Positions 35,189-46,836 of a stretch of 64,000 bases of DNA are shown piece by piece. The DNA is from Deltaproteobacteria bacterium (lineage in GTDB: Bacteria > JAGRBM01 > JAHCIT01), in the NCBI GenBank assembly GCA_026129095.1, contig JAHCIT010000011.1, positions 1 through 64,000 on the forward strand. Reading direction: 5' to 3'. How positions within the stretch are numbered: position 1 is the stretch's first letter; each line of letters opens with the position of its first letter. The notes beneath the pieces are model-generated. The model was given only the letters and a program-made list of their open reading frames with translations. It searched no databases and was not told where the DNA came from. The position numbers and the translations under genes are program-made.

Positions 35189-36919
35189 TTATTCCCACAT
35201 CCGGACGGGCAGCAGGTTCGCCAGGGCAAACCCGGCAATGAGCGCCCAGGAAAGCACGCGGGCCGGCGTTTCGTCGTCCCGGCGGAACATCATGAACGGC
35301 AGGAAACCCATCCACCAGGCAGTGGCCGCCGACAGCCATTCGAGCGGCATCATCATCCGGTAACGGAACAGGGCCATCCCGGCGGCGAGCGCGAACGGCA
35401 CGGTTCCGTGCAGCACCAGCTCGCGGAACAGGCGGTCCTTTTCCGTCCGGGCCGAACGGCGGGCGGCCAGCTTCAGGGAAAACTGGCAGACAAAGAGTGG
35501 TGGCAGCAGCAAGCCGGCCATCAGCGCCGAATAGCCCCACTTCCGTGCCGTCGGCCAGTAGTCGAGAATGGAACCCGTGAGTCCCAGGGCGAGCGCCCCG
35601 CAGACGGCGGCAGCGAACAGCACTCCGGCGGCAAGATAACGGAGCCCCGCCCCCCGGATCAGGCATTCGATCTGATGGGCACGGTTGTCCTCGTCCACAG
35701 CAAGGAACCACAGCACCGAGAACAGGATGCCCGCCGCCCAGAACTGTGCAAGGACCGGTCCAGCCAGCGCCAGCGGCACATGATCCAGCACCGGCTCCAG
35801 CACCACCGACAGGAGCGGCGCCGCCAGCCAGAGGGCGAGGTAGAGCCGCATGCCCAGCTTCAGATACAGGGGGCCGCTGTCTCCGGTGTCTTCGGCGGGG
35901 CCGAGTTCATGCTGGATCGCCTCGCTGATCCGTCCGCCGGAAATCCGGACAGCGGTGTGCGGGAAATGCCTTTCCAGCTCCCGGTACAAGAAGGCCAGCC
36001 ATGCCCACAGCAGTGCCCCGGCGGCTGCCAGAACCCCTGCGATGGTAAGCCCGCTGCCCAGCCAGTCGCGGGCGAACGCCCGCACGTATGCCGGAACGGA
36101 CGGGGGCTGCGACCGGTGGCCGAGCGAGCGGTCCAGCCAGTCCATCACCGCATGGGACATGCCGGGGTGATACACCTCCATGATGTGCTCACAGCCGGGA
36201 AATATCTTCAGGCCCCGCGCCGAGCCGTCCTCAAACCGGCCCACCACCTGTCCAGCTTCGGTAATCATGCCGCCGGAAAACCTTTGCGCCAGTTCCAGCG
36301 ACCGCTCACGGGAGATGTACTGGTCGTACGCACAGTTGAGGAACAGGTAGTTGGGGACTTTCGCCCAGTCACCATTGCCATTGATCCCGGCAATGGCGAC
36401 CACCGCCCCGACGTCCGCACCGAGCAGCGCTGCGTCGGTCACGGCATGGCCGCCCATCGAGTGTCCGACGAGCGCGATCCGTGCCGGGTCCACATCCGGG
36501 CGGCGGCGGAGCGCCTGTATGGCTGCGAGGATTTCCGGCTTTTCCAGCACCTTGAAACCTTCCGGCTCAAACCGCCGGGGGAACCGCATCGCTCCACCGG
36601 TATCGCCGTGCCCTCTCACGTCAATGGCGGCCACCACATAGCCCGATCTCGCCAGCGGAAGGATGTAGTTCGCCTCGTAGAGTTCGTGGCTCGCCATGAA
36701 ACCGTGGACAAACACCACTCCGGGCAGCCTGCCTCCTCCCACCGGACGGGCATAAACCTGCATGGAAACGTCTAGGCTGCTGCCGTCGCTTTCCCGGACG
36801 CTTTCCACGTGATCAACGACTTCAAGGCCCGCATACCGGTTCCACCGGAGGACAAATTGCCCCAGTGCCGCTGCGAACAGCCCGGCAACGACAACGATGG
36901 TTTTCGCCCGCGTAGACAT
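35189..36919 (-). CDS. alpha/beta hydrolase fused to a multi-pass membrane domain
   Basis: The 576-residue protein has an N-terminal membrane anchor (about 7-24), then a serine hydrolase domain. HGFMAS (72-77) supplies the oxyanion turn and GHSMGG (152-157) the nucleophile Ser154. A likely acid lies in NCAYDQYI and the His in MSHAVMDW. From about 290 on there are roughly eight hydrophobic helices. The hydrolase would sit on the outer face or at the membrane, acting on lipids or peptides; substrate unknown. It converges with viaA. Confidence 0.8.
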   Translation of the reverse strand: MSTRAKTIVVVAGLFAAALGQFVLRWNRYAGLEVVDHVESVRESDGSSLDVSMQVYARPVGGGRLPGVVFVHGFMASHELYEANYILPLARSGYVVAAIDVRGHGDTGGAMRFPRRFEPEGFKVLEKPEILAAIQALRRRPDVDPARIALVGHSMGGHAVTDAALLGADVGAVVAIAGINGNGDWAKVPNYLFLNCAYDQYISRERSLELAQRFSGGMITEAGQVVGRFEDGSARGLKIFPGCEHIMEVYHPGMSHAVMDWLDRSLGHRSQPPSVPAYVRAFARDWLGSGLTIAGVLAAAGALLWAWLAFLYRELERHFPHTAVRISGGRISEAIQHELGPAEDTGDSGPLYLKLGMRLYLALWLAAPLLSVVLEPVLDHVPLALAGPVLAQFWAAGILFSVLWFLAVDEDNRAHQIECLIRGAGLRYLAAGVLFAAAVCGALALGLTGSILDYWPTARKWGYSALMAGLLLPPLFVCQFSLKLAARRSARTEKDRLFRELVLHGTVPFALAAGMALFRYRMMMPLEWLSAATAWWMGFLPFMMFRRDDETPARVLSWALIAGFALANLLPVRMWE

Positions 36920-37007
36920 AGCGCCAGAACCGGCGGGCCAAGCCTAGCCGGACCGGTGGCAAAGCGGCCAGTAGGGAAATTTTCCCGAACGTATACACTT
37001 GCAGGTG

Positions 37008-38174
37008 ATGCACCTGGGTCTTTTTCTCGATTCCGCCGAGCCTTTCCTTGCGAGGGAGCTGCTTGTCCTGCAGGAGCGCGGCGTGCCGGTAACCGTCATG
37101 CCGTGCGGGCAGGATGTTTCCGTGCCGGGCCCCGTGGAAGCCGTCTTTCGTGGCGGGATTTCGCTTGATGCGGCCGCCTCGGCGGCCCAGATCATCCAGA
37201 ACCCGGCGGCCTCCCTGAGGACCATGCTCCGCGCCCGGAACCTGATGAGCACGGCGCGGCGGGAACTGAAGGCGGGTTATCTTGCCCGTGTCGTCCGCCG
37301 CCGGGGTGTTTCGCACCTCCACGGTGCGCTTTCAGGGGAGGCAGCCGAACTGGCCGCGATGGTGAGCGCGCTGACCGGCATTCCCTTTTCGTTCACGGCC
37401 CACGGAGCCGACCTCTTCATCCACAATCCCGGTCTCAGGGACAAAATCCGCCACGCCACGGCCGTCCGTGCGACGACGGAGTTCGCGGCCCGCGAACTCC
37501 GCGAGCGGTTCCCCGCCAACGCCGGCGTGATCCACTGCATCCGGCCGGCCGCCGGAGCGGTGGAAGAGGCGGCAAGCCCGCCGGAAGCAGCGGCGGGGCC
37601 ACCCTTCCGGATCGCGGCCGGCGGTCCGTTCATCTCCCGCTCCGGGCTGGATCAGGCGATCGAGGCAGCCTGCGATCTCACCCGCCGGGGCCTGGAGATT
37701 GATCTGGTGATTGCGGGAACCGGTCCTTTGGCAGGTGACCTGCTCAGGCACGTGGAGCTTCGCCGGGCGGGCGGTTTCGTCCGGATCGAAACATCCGGCG
37801 ACTATGCCCGCGCACTGGCTGGCGCTGCCGTGGCACTGGCTCCATGCCGCCGGGACCGGCTCGGCGGCATTGACCCCGTGCCGGAGTTTGTTCTGGAAGC
37901 CATGCGGCTCGGGGTTCCGGTCGTCTCCACGCGGCTCCCCGGCGTCGATGAACTGATCGAAGACAGCCGGACCGGGCGGCTACTGGAGCCGGACAATGCC
38001 CATGAACTGGCGGAAGCCACTGCCGAACTTCTGGCCGATCCGCTGCTCCGGCAGCTCCTCGCACAGGCGGCCCGGCGCGAGCTGGCAAAACGGCATGACT
38101 CCGGCCGCCAGGCGGGTCTCCTGCTCGGCCTCTATTCGATGCAGTCTCAGCCGGGCGCAGGCGGTTCCACATAA
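37008..38174 (+). CDS. GT4-type glycosyltransferase
   Basis: The 388-residue GT-B enzyme has an N-terminal half with HLHGALSGEAAELAAM and PFSFTAHGADLF. The donor half carries VPEFVLEAMRLGVPVVSTRLPGVDELI (in part: EFVLEAMRLGVPVVST), with the E-x7-E type acidic residues. ATG at 37008 was chosen; in-frame TTG 36999 is possible. A GGGAAATTTTCCC palindrome and a TATACA box precede it. Its last 28 bases overlap the convergent kinase gene. The acceptor is unknown. Confidence 0.82.
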   Translation: MHLGLFLDSAEPFLARELLVLQERGVPVTVMPCGQDVSVPGPVEAVFRGGISLDAAASAAQIIQNPAASLRTMLRARNLMSTARRELKAGYLARVVRRRGVSHLHGALSGEAAELAAMVSALTGIPFSFTAHGADLFIHNPGLRDKIRHATAVRATTEFAARELRERFPANAGVIHCIRPAAGAVEEAASPPEAAAGPPFRIAAGGPFISRSGLDQAIEAACDLTRRGLEIDLVIAGTGPLAGDLLRHVELRRAGGFVRIETSGDYARALAGAAVALAPCRRDRLGGIDPVPEFVLEAMRLGVPVVSTRLPGVDELIEDSRTGRLLEPDNAHELAEATAELLADPLLRQLLAQAARRELAKRHDSGRQAGLLLGLYSMQSQPGAGGST

Positions 38175-40630
38175 CCCGGAGGGGTGCTGCCGTCGCGGAG
38201 GCTCTTGAGCGCCTGGAGCAGTTCGTCCGCCGACTGGAACCGGTCCTCCGGTTTCTTGGCGAGCAGCTTCAGGACGATCCAGGCCATGACGGGTGTAAGA
38301 TCACTGCGGTGCAGGCGGGGGTCAGGCGGCATGGTGTGATTGTGGTGATAGCCGATGTCGCCTTCGGTGAACGGCGGCCGGTTGCAGAAAAGCTCGAACA
38401 GGACCGCACCGAATGAATAGAGGTCGCACCGGGCGTCCAGCTCGCCCCCCCGGACCTGCTCCGGCGCCATGTAGTACGGCGTTCCGGAAATCCGGGTGCG
38501 GACCTTGCCCAGCTCGTTCATGGCCCTGGCAAGGCCGAAATCGAGCAGCATCACCTTCTTTTCCGTGGTCCAGAGGAGGTTCGACGGCTTGAGATCCCGG
38601 TGAATGAGTTTCCGGCTGTGCGCGTGCGACAGGGCTCCGGCCACCTGCTGCGCGATATTGATGACCCCGGGAACGGATATCTTCTTTTTCCGGAGTACCT
38701 TGTCGAACGCCTCGCCCTCGATGAACTCCATGACGATGAAATATCCGCGTTCGTCCTCGCCGCAGTCGTAAACATGGACGATGTTCGGGTGTGAAAGCTG
38801 CGCCGTCGCCCTCGCCTCGTCAATGAAGAACTTGGCAGCCTCCGGATGGGACTTGAGGTCCGTCGGCATCATCTTGTAGGCCACTGCCCGGTTCAGCACC
38901 GTATCGAACGCCCGGTACACAACCCCCATGCCGCCGGCGCCCACTTCCTTTTCCAGACGGTAACGGCCGGTGCTGCGATTCACCGCCTGAATGTCGAGCT
39001 GGGTACGTCCGTCGGGCGGGATGGGGCCGGAAGCCGCTGTCCCGGCACCAGAGGGTGCCACATCGGAAAGCCGGACCGATGCCTCCTGGGATGCAGCCAC
39101 CCGCTGCCCGCCGGATGGCTGCGGGGAAGCCTCTGCCTGCCGCTGGACGCGGAGCAGCCGGTCCTTCACATCCTTGTAATCGTATGCCTCGGCAACGATC
39201 TGCTCGAAAATATCGGCAGCCTTCCTGAACTCGCCTGCCTTCTCCAGCAGCGTCGCCAGCATGTAGTAACTGCCAGAGGTTTCCCGGCTGACCTTGACGC
39301 CCTGAAGCGACCGCTCCAGCGAACGGATGCCCATGGCGTGGTCACCCTTGCTCACGAACAGCTCGGCCAGCAGCGTGCGCGAATCGCGGAAATCGGGAGA
39401 GTCCTCGGTCACCTGCTGGGCCAGCGAGATCGCCTTGTCCACCCTGCCCTGCTGGAAATGGATCCGGGCCGCCTCCAGCGGCCGGCCCGCCTTTTCCAGC
39501 ACCGCCGCCTGGCGCGTCACGTCGCCCGCCTGCTGCCACGCGTGGGCGGCCTCCCGGTAGTAGGAGAGCTTTTCAAAGTCCATTGCCGCCCGTTTCCACT
39601 CGCCGAGACTGGCCCAGAGCTCTGCGGCCCTGGCGAAATCCCCCGCCTTTTCGAAATTTTCCGCCGCTTTCTCCGGTTGCTGAAGCTGTACGTAGATTTC
39701 GCCGGCCTGCAGTTCCTCACCGGCCTCGGCATACCAGCGGGCAGCTTCGATCAGTTCGCCCCGCTTGTCGGCACCCGTTGCGCGCTGGAGGGCGGCCGCC
39801 TGCTTCTCGCCGAGCCTGTCGTAAATGCCGGCTGCGGCCTCGTGCTCGCCTCCCTGGGCGCAGGCTTCGGCAAGCGCCGCCGTGGGCTTCACCTTCCCCT
39901 CGGATGCGATTTGCGCGGCGAGCCTGAACAGATCGAACTTGAGGGCGAGGTCCACACCCTGCTGATGAAGGTTGTTCTGCATGTAAACCTTGCAGATTCG
40001 TTTCACCGTTGTGACTGTATCGGCAGGAAACGGCGACCCGGGGATGTGGCCGGTCAGCTGCTTGCGGAGATCGGTTTCGAGTTCCTTCGCCTGCTTGACG
40101 GAAAGCGTCTTGGACGTCTTGAGCGCAACGGAAGCCATCGTCTCAAGGCCTGCCTTGCGATAATCGTCCGCCGCCTCATGGGTGAGATTGGCCTTCTCCA
40201 GAACCTCTGCCGCCCGCAGGTGATCACCCGCCTTGCGGAACGCCGCCGCCGAGCCCCGGGGATCCCTGTCCTTCAGCAGTTCGCCCAGATCCTTCCAGAG
40301 GGAATTGTCCGTCAGCAGCTTGCGGGCCTGCTCCAGCTTGTCGCGTTTCAGCAGCAACCGCGCCGCATCGCCATACAGACCATGTTTCTTGTAGAGCGAT
40401 ATCGCCTCGTCGTATTCCTCAAGCTGCTCCATCAACATCCCGGCATTCTGGTAGTTGCCGATCTTGATCGCCGTCCTGATCTCCTTCCGGATCTGCTTGC
40501 GGAAATTGCCCTTGCCGCCGCTGGACAGTGCGCCGAGTATCTTGCGGACGATGAACAGGAGGACCACGACCACCAGCGCGAGGCGCGCAACGGGCGAATC
40601 AAGCTGCCGGATGATGGCATCCACGTTCAC
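38147..40630 (-). CDS. membrane TPR protein with C-terminal Ser/Thr kinase domain
   Basis: The 827-residue protein begins with a membrane helix (LALVVVVLLFIVRKIL). About 500 residues of TPR-like helical repeats follow (many A-x-x-x-E-x-A-G units). A Hanks-type kinase occupies about 556-815: GAGGMGVVYRA (ATP loop), Lys in AYKMMP, HRDLKPSN (near 672), LLDFGLA (near 694) and GTPYYMAPEQV. Catalytic residues look intact. Having TPRs before the kinase inverts the common PknB-type order and puts both in the cytosol. It lies downstream of the WecA-like gene. Confidence 0.9.
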   Translation of the reverse strand: MNVDAIIRQLDSPVARLALVVVVLLFIVRKILGALSSGGKGNFRKQIRKEIRTAIKIGNYQNAGMLMEQLEEYDEAISLYKKHGLYGDAARLLLKRDKLEQARKLLTDNSLWKDLGELLKDRDPRGSAAAFRKAGDHLRAAEVLEKANLTHEAADDYRKAGLETMASVALKTSKTLSVKQAKELETDLRKQLTGHIPGSPFPADTVTTVKRICKVYMQNNLHQQGVDLALKFDLFRLAAQIASEGKVKPTAALAEACAQGGEHEAAAGIYDRLGEKQAAALQRATGADKRGELIEAARWYAEAGEELQAGEIYVQLQQPEKAAENFEKAGDFARAAELWASLGEWKRAAMDFEKLSYYREAAHAWQQAGDVTRQAAVLEKAGRPLEAARIHFQQGRVDKAISLAQQVTEDSPDFRDSRTLLAELFVSKGDHAMGIRSLERSLQGVKVSRETSGSYYMLATLLEKAGEFRKAADIFEQIVAEAYDYKDVKDRLLRVQRQAEASPQPSGGQRVAASQEASVRLSDVAPSGAGTAASGPIPPDGRTQLDIQAVNRSTGRYRLEKEVGAGGMGVVYRAFDTVLNRAVAYKMMPTDLKSHPEAAKFFIDEARATAQLSHPNIVHVYDCGEDERGYFIVMEFIEGEAFDKVLRKKKISVPGVINIAQQVAGALSHAHSRKLIHRDLKPSNLLWTTEKKVMLLDFGLARAMNELGKVRTRISGTPYYMAPEQVRGGELDARCDLYSFGAVLFELFCNRPPFTEGDIGYHHNHTMPPDPRLHRSDLTPVMAWIVLKLLAKKPEDRFQSADELLQALKSLRDGSTPPGYVEPPAPG

Positions 40631-40666
40631 AGGCGGTAGTACCCTTTCTGAAGCATGACCGGTCCG

Positions 40667-41770
40667 TCAGCGCCCGTCCGCGCCCTTGCCCCCGAAAAAC
40701 ATGAGCATGCTGACCAGCATCACCACGATGATATTCTGGACCAATACAAGCCAACCGTACCCAAAAGTCAGGCGGGGGAGCAAGACAGCTCCGAAGCCGG
40801 TGACGATCTGGAGCAGGCACAGGAAAAGTACCGCCTCCGGAATGCTGAGTCCGATCCGCACAAGACGGTGGGAAAGGTGATTCCGGTCACCCTGATAGAC
40901 CGGCTGGCCATTACGCATCCGGATCACGATCACCGAGAAGGTATCGAACAGCGGAATTGCCAGCACCAGCAGCGGCATCAGGACCGCCAGCGAGAGCGGC
41001 TCGCCAATGGCAATATAGCTCTGGATCACAGTCATGGATCCGAGGAAAAACCCGATCAGCAGCGACCCGGCATCTCCAAGATAGATCGATGCCCGGTGCC
41101 AGTTGAACGGGATAAAACCGGATATGGTTCCGGCAAAAACCGCCAGTAGGCTCGCCACCAGCCACTGCCCGAGCGAGAACGCGACGATCCAGAAACAGAT
41201 GGATGATATGACGGCGATGGCGGAGGAAAGACCGTCCATGTTGTCCAGCAGGTTGAAGGCGTTTGTGATGCCAACGATCCACAGGAACGTCACCAGATGA
41301 TCGAGGCCGGGAAGATTGAAGATTTCGATGTGCACACCGCTCAGCACCACCAGAAGCGCGGCCAGCGACTGCCCGGCAAGCTTTGCCCAGACGGGAAAGG
41401 CTGCCCCCTTCCAGTCATCCAGCAGCCCGGTCACGAAAATAACAGTCATTCCGGCCGCCAGCGCCAGCAGGACGGTAGCCCGCTCGGCCACGGGGCGCGG
41501 CGCCAGTTTTTCCAGCGAAATGAACTGGCCGCTCAGGGAACGCCCGGTTTCCGTTCCCAGCCCGAACACCGCGAGCAGGAACGCGCCCAGAAGTCCGGCA
41601 AACACCGCCGCTCCTCCCAGGTACGGCACCGGCTTTTGCTGGAGCTTCCGCCCGCCGGGACGGTCAACGAGATCCGTTTTCGTGGCGATCTGGCGGAACA
41701 GCGGCACAAGTGCGCCGCACAGGACAAACCCGAAACCGAACAGCAGCGCCTGTAGCCAGACCAGCTTCAC
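40667..41770 (-). CDS. polyprenyl-phosphate sugar-1-phosphate transferase, WecA/TagO-like
   Basis: The 367-residue integral membrane enzyme has about eleven hydrophobic helices. The MraY/WecA motifs are present: GLLDDW, NAFNLLDNMDGLSS, IYLGDAGSLLIGF and HLSHRL. It transfers a sugar-1-phosphate, usually from UDP-HexNAc, to undecaprenyl phosphate, starting glycan synthesis. Loss of the MraY-specific features and the HxxHR form point to WecA/TagO. Its ATG overlaps the epimerase stop by four bases, so the two act in one pathway. Confidence 0.9.
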   Translation of the reverse strand: MKLVWLQALLFGFGFVLCGALVPLFRQIATKTDLVDRPGGRKLQQKPVPYLGGAAVFAGLLGAFLLAVFGLGTETGRSLSGQFISLEKLAPRPVAERATVLLALAAGMTVIFVTGLLDDWKGAAFPVWAKLAGQSLAALLVVLSGVHIEIFNLPGLDHLVTFLWIVGITNAFNLLDNMDGLSSAIAVISSICFWIVAFSLGQWLVASLLAVFAGTISGFIPFNWHRASIYLGDAGSLLIGFFLGSMTVIQSYIAIGEPLSLAVLMPLLVLAIPLFDTFSVIVIRMRNGQPVYQGDRNHLSHRLVRIGLSIPEAVLFLCLLQIVTGFGAVLLPRLTFGYGWLVLVQNIIVVMLVSMLMFFGGKGADGR

Positions 41771-42786
41771 GGTGCGGGTGTCCCTGTCTCCTTCAGGCTG
41801 GCGATAATGCGGGCGAGTATCGAATCCAGCCCGTGACGGGGCTCGTAGCCGGTAAGGCCCCGGATTTTTGAAAGGTCCGGAACCCGGCGGCGCATGTCCT
41901 CAAACCCTTCGGTTCCGGCGAACGCAAGGTCATAGGGGATCATCCTGATTTCGGATTTCGACCCCGTGAGCGCCACGACCCGCCGGGCAAGCTCCAGTAT
42001 GGTGATTTCGTCCTTCCCGCCGACATTGAATACCTGGCCGAAGGCCCGCGGCTCCTCAATCAGCTTCTGCAGCGCCGATACGGCATCCGAGACGTCGCAG
42101 AAGGTCCGGCTCTGCTGCCCGTCACCGTGAACGAGCAGCGGCTTTCCCTCGAGGGCCGCCGACACGAACCGGGGAATCACCATCCCGTAGCGGCCCACCT
42201 GCCGGGGCCCCACCGTATTGAACAGCCGGACAATCACGGCCTTCACGCCCTGCGTCCGGACATGGGCCAGCGCCAGGAACTCATCGAGCGCTTTCGTGCA
42301 GGCATAGCTCCAGCGGGTGAGCGACGTGGCACCGACCACCGAATCATCGTCCTCCGAAAGCGGCACCTTTGGGTTCTTGCCGTAGACCTCGGACGTGGAG
42401 GTGATGAGCAGCGGCACCCCGTACTTGCGAACGGCTTCCAGAACGATCCGTGTTCCGTCCACGTTGGTCGTGATGGTCTCAACGGGATGCTCAAGGATGT
42501 ACCGCACACCCACGGCAGCGGCCAGATGGAACACCCGTCCCGCCCTGCCCACCAGCGAATCGACGAGGGCCTCGTCCAGAACGGACCCGGAAATCAGCGA
42601 AAACTCCGGATGCTGCCGCAGGTGCGCGACATTTGCCGCCGCACCGGTGGACAGGTTGTCCAGGGCAGTCACCGAATGCCCCGCCGCGAGCATCTGCTCG
42701 GCCAGATGGGAACCGATGAAGCCGGCCCCGCCAGTGATCAGGATGTGTTTGCCCAAAAAAGCTCCCGGCCCCTCAGCCCGCGCCAA
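41767..42786 (-). CDS. NAD-dependent sugar-nucleotide epimerase/dehydratase
   Basis: The 339-residue extended short-chain dehydrogenase has the NAD loop TGGAGFIGSH, then LDNLSTG, HLAAAVGV and the catalytic Ser/Thr-Tyr-Lys set (STSEVYGKNP, then YACTK). It is close to UDP-glucose 4-epimerase and UDP-glucuronate decarboxylase families; which it is cannot be decided. It probably supplies a UDP-sugar to the downstream WecA-like transferase. TTG at 42786 is the longest start; a second TTG near 42750 with a GGGAGC site is plausible. Confidence 0.85.
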   Translation of the reverse strand: MARAEGPGAFLGKHILITGGAGFIGSHLAEQMLAAGHSVTALDNLSTGAAANVAHLRQHPEFSLISGSVLDEALVDSLVGRAGRVFHLAAAVGVRYILEHPVETITTNVDGTRIVLEAVRKYGVPLLITSTSEVYGKNPKVPLSEDDDSVVGATSLTRWSYACTKALDEFLALAHVRTQGVKAVIVRLFNTVGPRQVGRYGMVIPRFVSAALEGKPLLVHGDGQQSRTFCDVSDAVSALQKLIEEPRAFGQVFNVGGKDEITILELARRVVALTGSKSEIRMIPYDLAFAGTEGFEDMRRRVPDLSKIRGLTGYEPRHGLDSILARIIASLKETGTPAP

Positions 42787-42850
42787 AGTAACAGTCCACG
42801 AGATACAGGAAACGGAGTGATTCTAGCCGGTTATGAAGTTGGCGAAAAGC

Positions 42851-42883
42851 GAAACCCCTTCCCGGTGTCAGGAAAGGGGTTCC
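42851..42883 (-). terminator. rho-independent terminator of ahcY
   Basis: On the minus strand GGAACCCCTTTCC and GGAAGGGGTTTC form a long stem with a loop of about seven bases, followed by GCTTTTCGCC. It lies 32 bases after the ahcY stop and should end the metK-asd-ahcY unit. Confidence 0.75.
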
Positions 42884-42914
42884 ATGCCGTCTGGGCCGTT
42901 CCGGAACGGAACGA

Positions 42915-45373
<2,459 letters not shown>

Positions 45374-45504
45374 AATTGTGTCTACCTCTTGATATGCCGC
45401 CGCAGGATTCCCTGCGGGCCAGTTACCGGGACTGGAGGCCGCGTCAGGGCTCCGGTCCCGTGTTTATCCTATCTGATGCTGATAATCGCCGCGCCGGTTG
45501 CTGT

Positions 45505-46701
45505 TCAGGCCCGCCGGGCCGTCTTCATCGAACGGGCGGCAAGGTTTTTCAGTTCGGCCGCCTTGTCGGTTTTTTCCCATGTAAATGCCGTTCCGGTCCG
45601 GCCGAAATGGCCATTGGCCGCCGTCTCCGAGTAAACCGGCCGCAGAAGCCTGAGATGCTCAATGAGAGCCCGTGGCCTGAGCGGGAACACCTGCCGCACC
45701 AGGTCAGCCAGCTCACCGTCGTCGATCGCGCCGGTTCCGAATGTCTCGACCAGAACCGACACCGGCTCGGCGACGCCGATGGCATAGGCCACCTGGACCT
45801 CACACTTGGCCGCCAGTCCCGCCGCAACGATATTCTTGGCGATGTAACGGCACATGTAGGCCGCTGAACGGTCCACTTTTGAGGGATCCTTCCCGCTGAA
45901 GGCACCTCCGCCATGACGGCTCCAGCCGCCATAAGTGTCCACGATGATCTTTCGCCCGGTAACGCCGCAGTCGCCCATCGGGCCGCCCACCACGAACTTG
46001 CCAGTCGGGTTGATGAAATACTTGGTCCGCTTGTCCAGCAGCTTTGTCGGCACGACCGGCCTGACCACTGTTTCCATCACCAGCTCCTTGAGCTGCTTCT
46101 GGCTGATATCCTCTGCGTGCTGGGTCGAGACCACAACAGTATCCACCCGGAAGGGCACGCCGTCCCGGTACTCGACCGTCACCTGGGATTTCCCGTCGGG
46201 ACGGAGCTTGGAATGCCGGTCACCCTTGCGGACACTGGTCAGTTTTGCCGTGAGCGCATGGGCGAGCTCTATCGGCATCGGCATCAGCGCCTTCGTCTCG
46301 TTGATCGCATATCCGAACATCAGGCCCTGATCGCCGGCGCCCTGCTCCTTCGACTGGCTGGTGTGCTCATCGACGCCGAGCGCAATGTCCGGGCTCTGCT
46401 GCTCGACCGCGACCAGGATCGCGCAGGTCTTCCCGTCAAAGCCCATGTCGCTGTGCGTGTACCCGATCTCGCAGACGGTCTGCCGGACCAGCTTGTGGTA
46501 GTCCACCTGCGCCCGCGACGTGATCTCCCCCGCGACAATCACCAGCCCCGTCTTGACCAGCGTCTCGCACGCCACACGGGCCTTCTGGTCCTTTGCCAGA
46601 TGTGCGTCCAGCACGGCATCCGAGATGCGGTCGCACATCTTGTCCGGGTGGCCTTCGGTGACTGACTCGGAGGTGAACAGGAAGTCGCGGTTGGAGCTCA
46701 T
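45505..46701 (-). CDS. metK: S-adenosylmethionine synthetase
   Basis: The 398-residue enzyme makes SAM from methionine and ATP. Motifs are [22 protein letters not shown] (in part: [16 protein letters not shown]), [12 protein letters not shown] and the phosphate loop [19 protein letters not shown] (in part: [16 protein letters not shown]). It is the first gene of metK-asd-ahcY. An AGGGG ribosome site lies 9 bases before the ATG, and a clear promoter and structured leader lie upstream. Confidence 0.97.
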   Translation of the reverse strand: MSSNRDFLFTSESVTEGHPDKMCDRISDAVLDAHLAKDQKARVACETLVKTGLVIVAGEITSRAQVDYHKLVRQTVCEIGYTHSDMGFDGKTCAILVAVEQQSPDIALGVDEHTSQSKEQGAGDQGLMFGYAINETKALMPMPIELAHALTAKLTSVRKGDRHSKLRPDGKSQVTVEYRDGVPFRVDTVVVSTQHAEDISQKQLKELVMETVVRPVVPTKLLDKRTKYFINPTGKFVVGGPMGDCGVTGRKIIVDTYGGWSRHGGGAFSGKDPSKVDRSAAYMCRYIAKNIVAAGLAAKCEVQVAYAIGVAEPVSVLVETFGTGAIDDGELADLVRQVFPLRPRALIEHLRLLRPVYSETAANGHFGRTGTAFTWEKTDKAAELKNLAARSMKTARRA

Positions 46702-46790
46702 CGTATATTTCCCCTAGGGATTTCCGATGCTTCCAGCTAGAGTGGAAGCGGCCTGTTGAGGCGCCTTTCGGGTGTCCCTCCTCAAGGCGC
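46702..46790 (-). promoter_or_regulatory. metK 5' leader with interleaved complementary segments
   Basis: The predicted transcript starts near 46789. It opens with GCGCC (46786-46790) and TTGAG (46781-46785), then 15 bases, then GGCGC (46761-46765) and CTCAA (46756-46760). The order X-Y-X'-Y' allows either a pseudoknot or two mutually exclusive hairpins. The 15-base spacer has its own GGG-ACA-CCC. A perfect 7-bp hairpin (GCTTCCA / TGGAAGC) follows at about 46729-46749, before the AGGGG ribosome site. It does not match the SAM or SAH riboswitch classes I can recall, but position suggests control by SAM or methionine. Confidence 0.5.
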
Positions 46791-46794
46791 GCCG

Positions 46795-46823
46795 ATGCTA
46801 GGTGCATGGGCATAGCGAGTCAA
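46795..46823 (-). promoter_or_regulatory. sigma-70 promoter of metK
   Basis: On the minus strand TTGACT (46818-46823) and TAGCAT (46795-46800) are exactly 17 bases apart. Transcription would begin about 46789, at the first base of the interleaved leader. The divergent permease gene starts only 14 bases upstream of the -35. Confidence 0.75.
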
Positions 46824-46836
46824 CGGATCTGACGGC

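Noticed and set aside
46702-46790. SAM-I (S-box) or SAH riboswitch before metK
   Set aside because: GAGGGA occurs, but the following GGCAACC and the SAH aptamer core do not.
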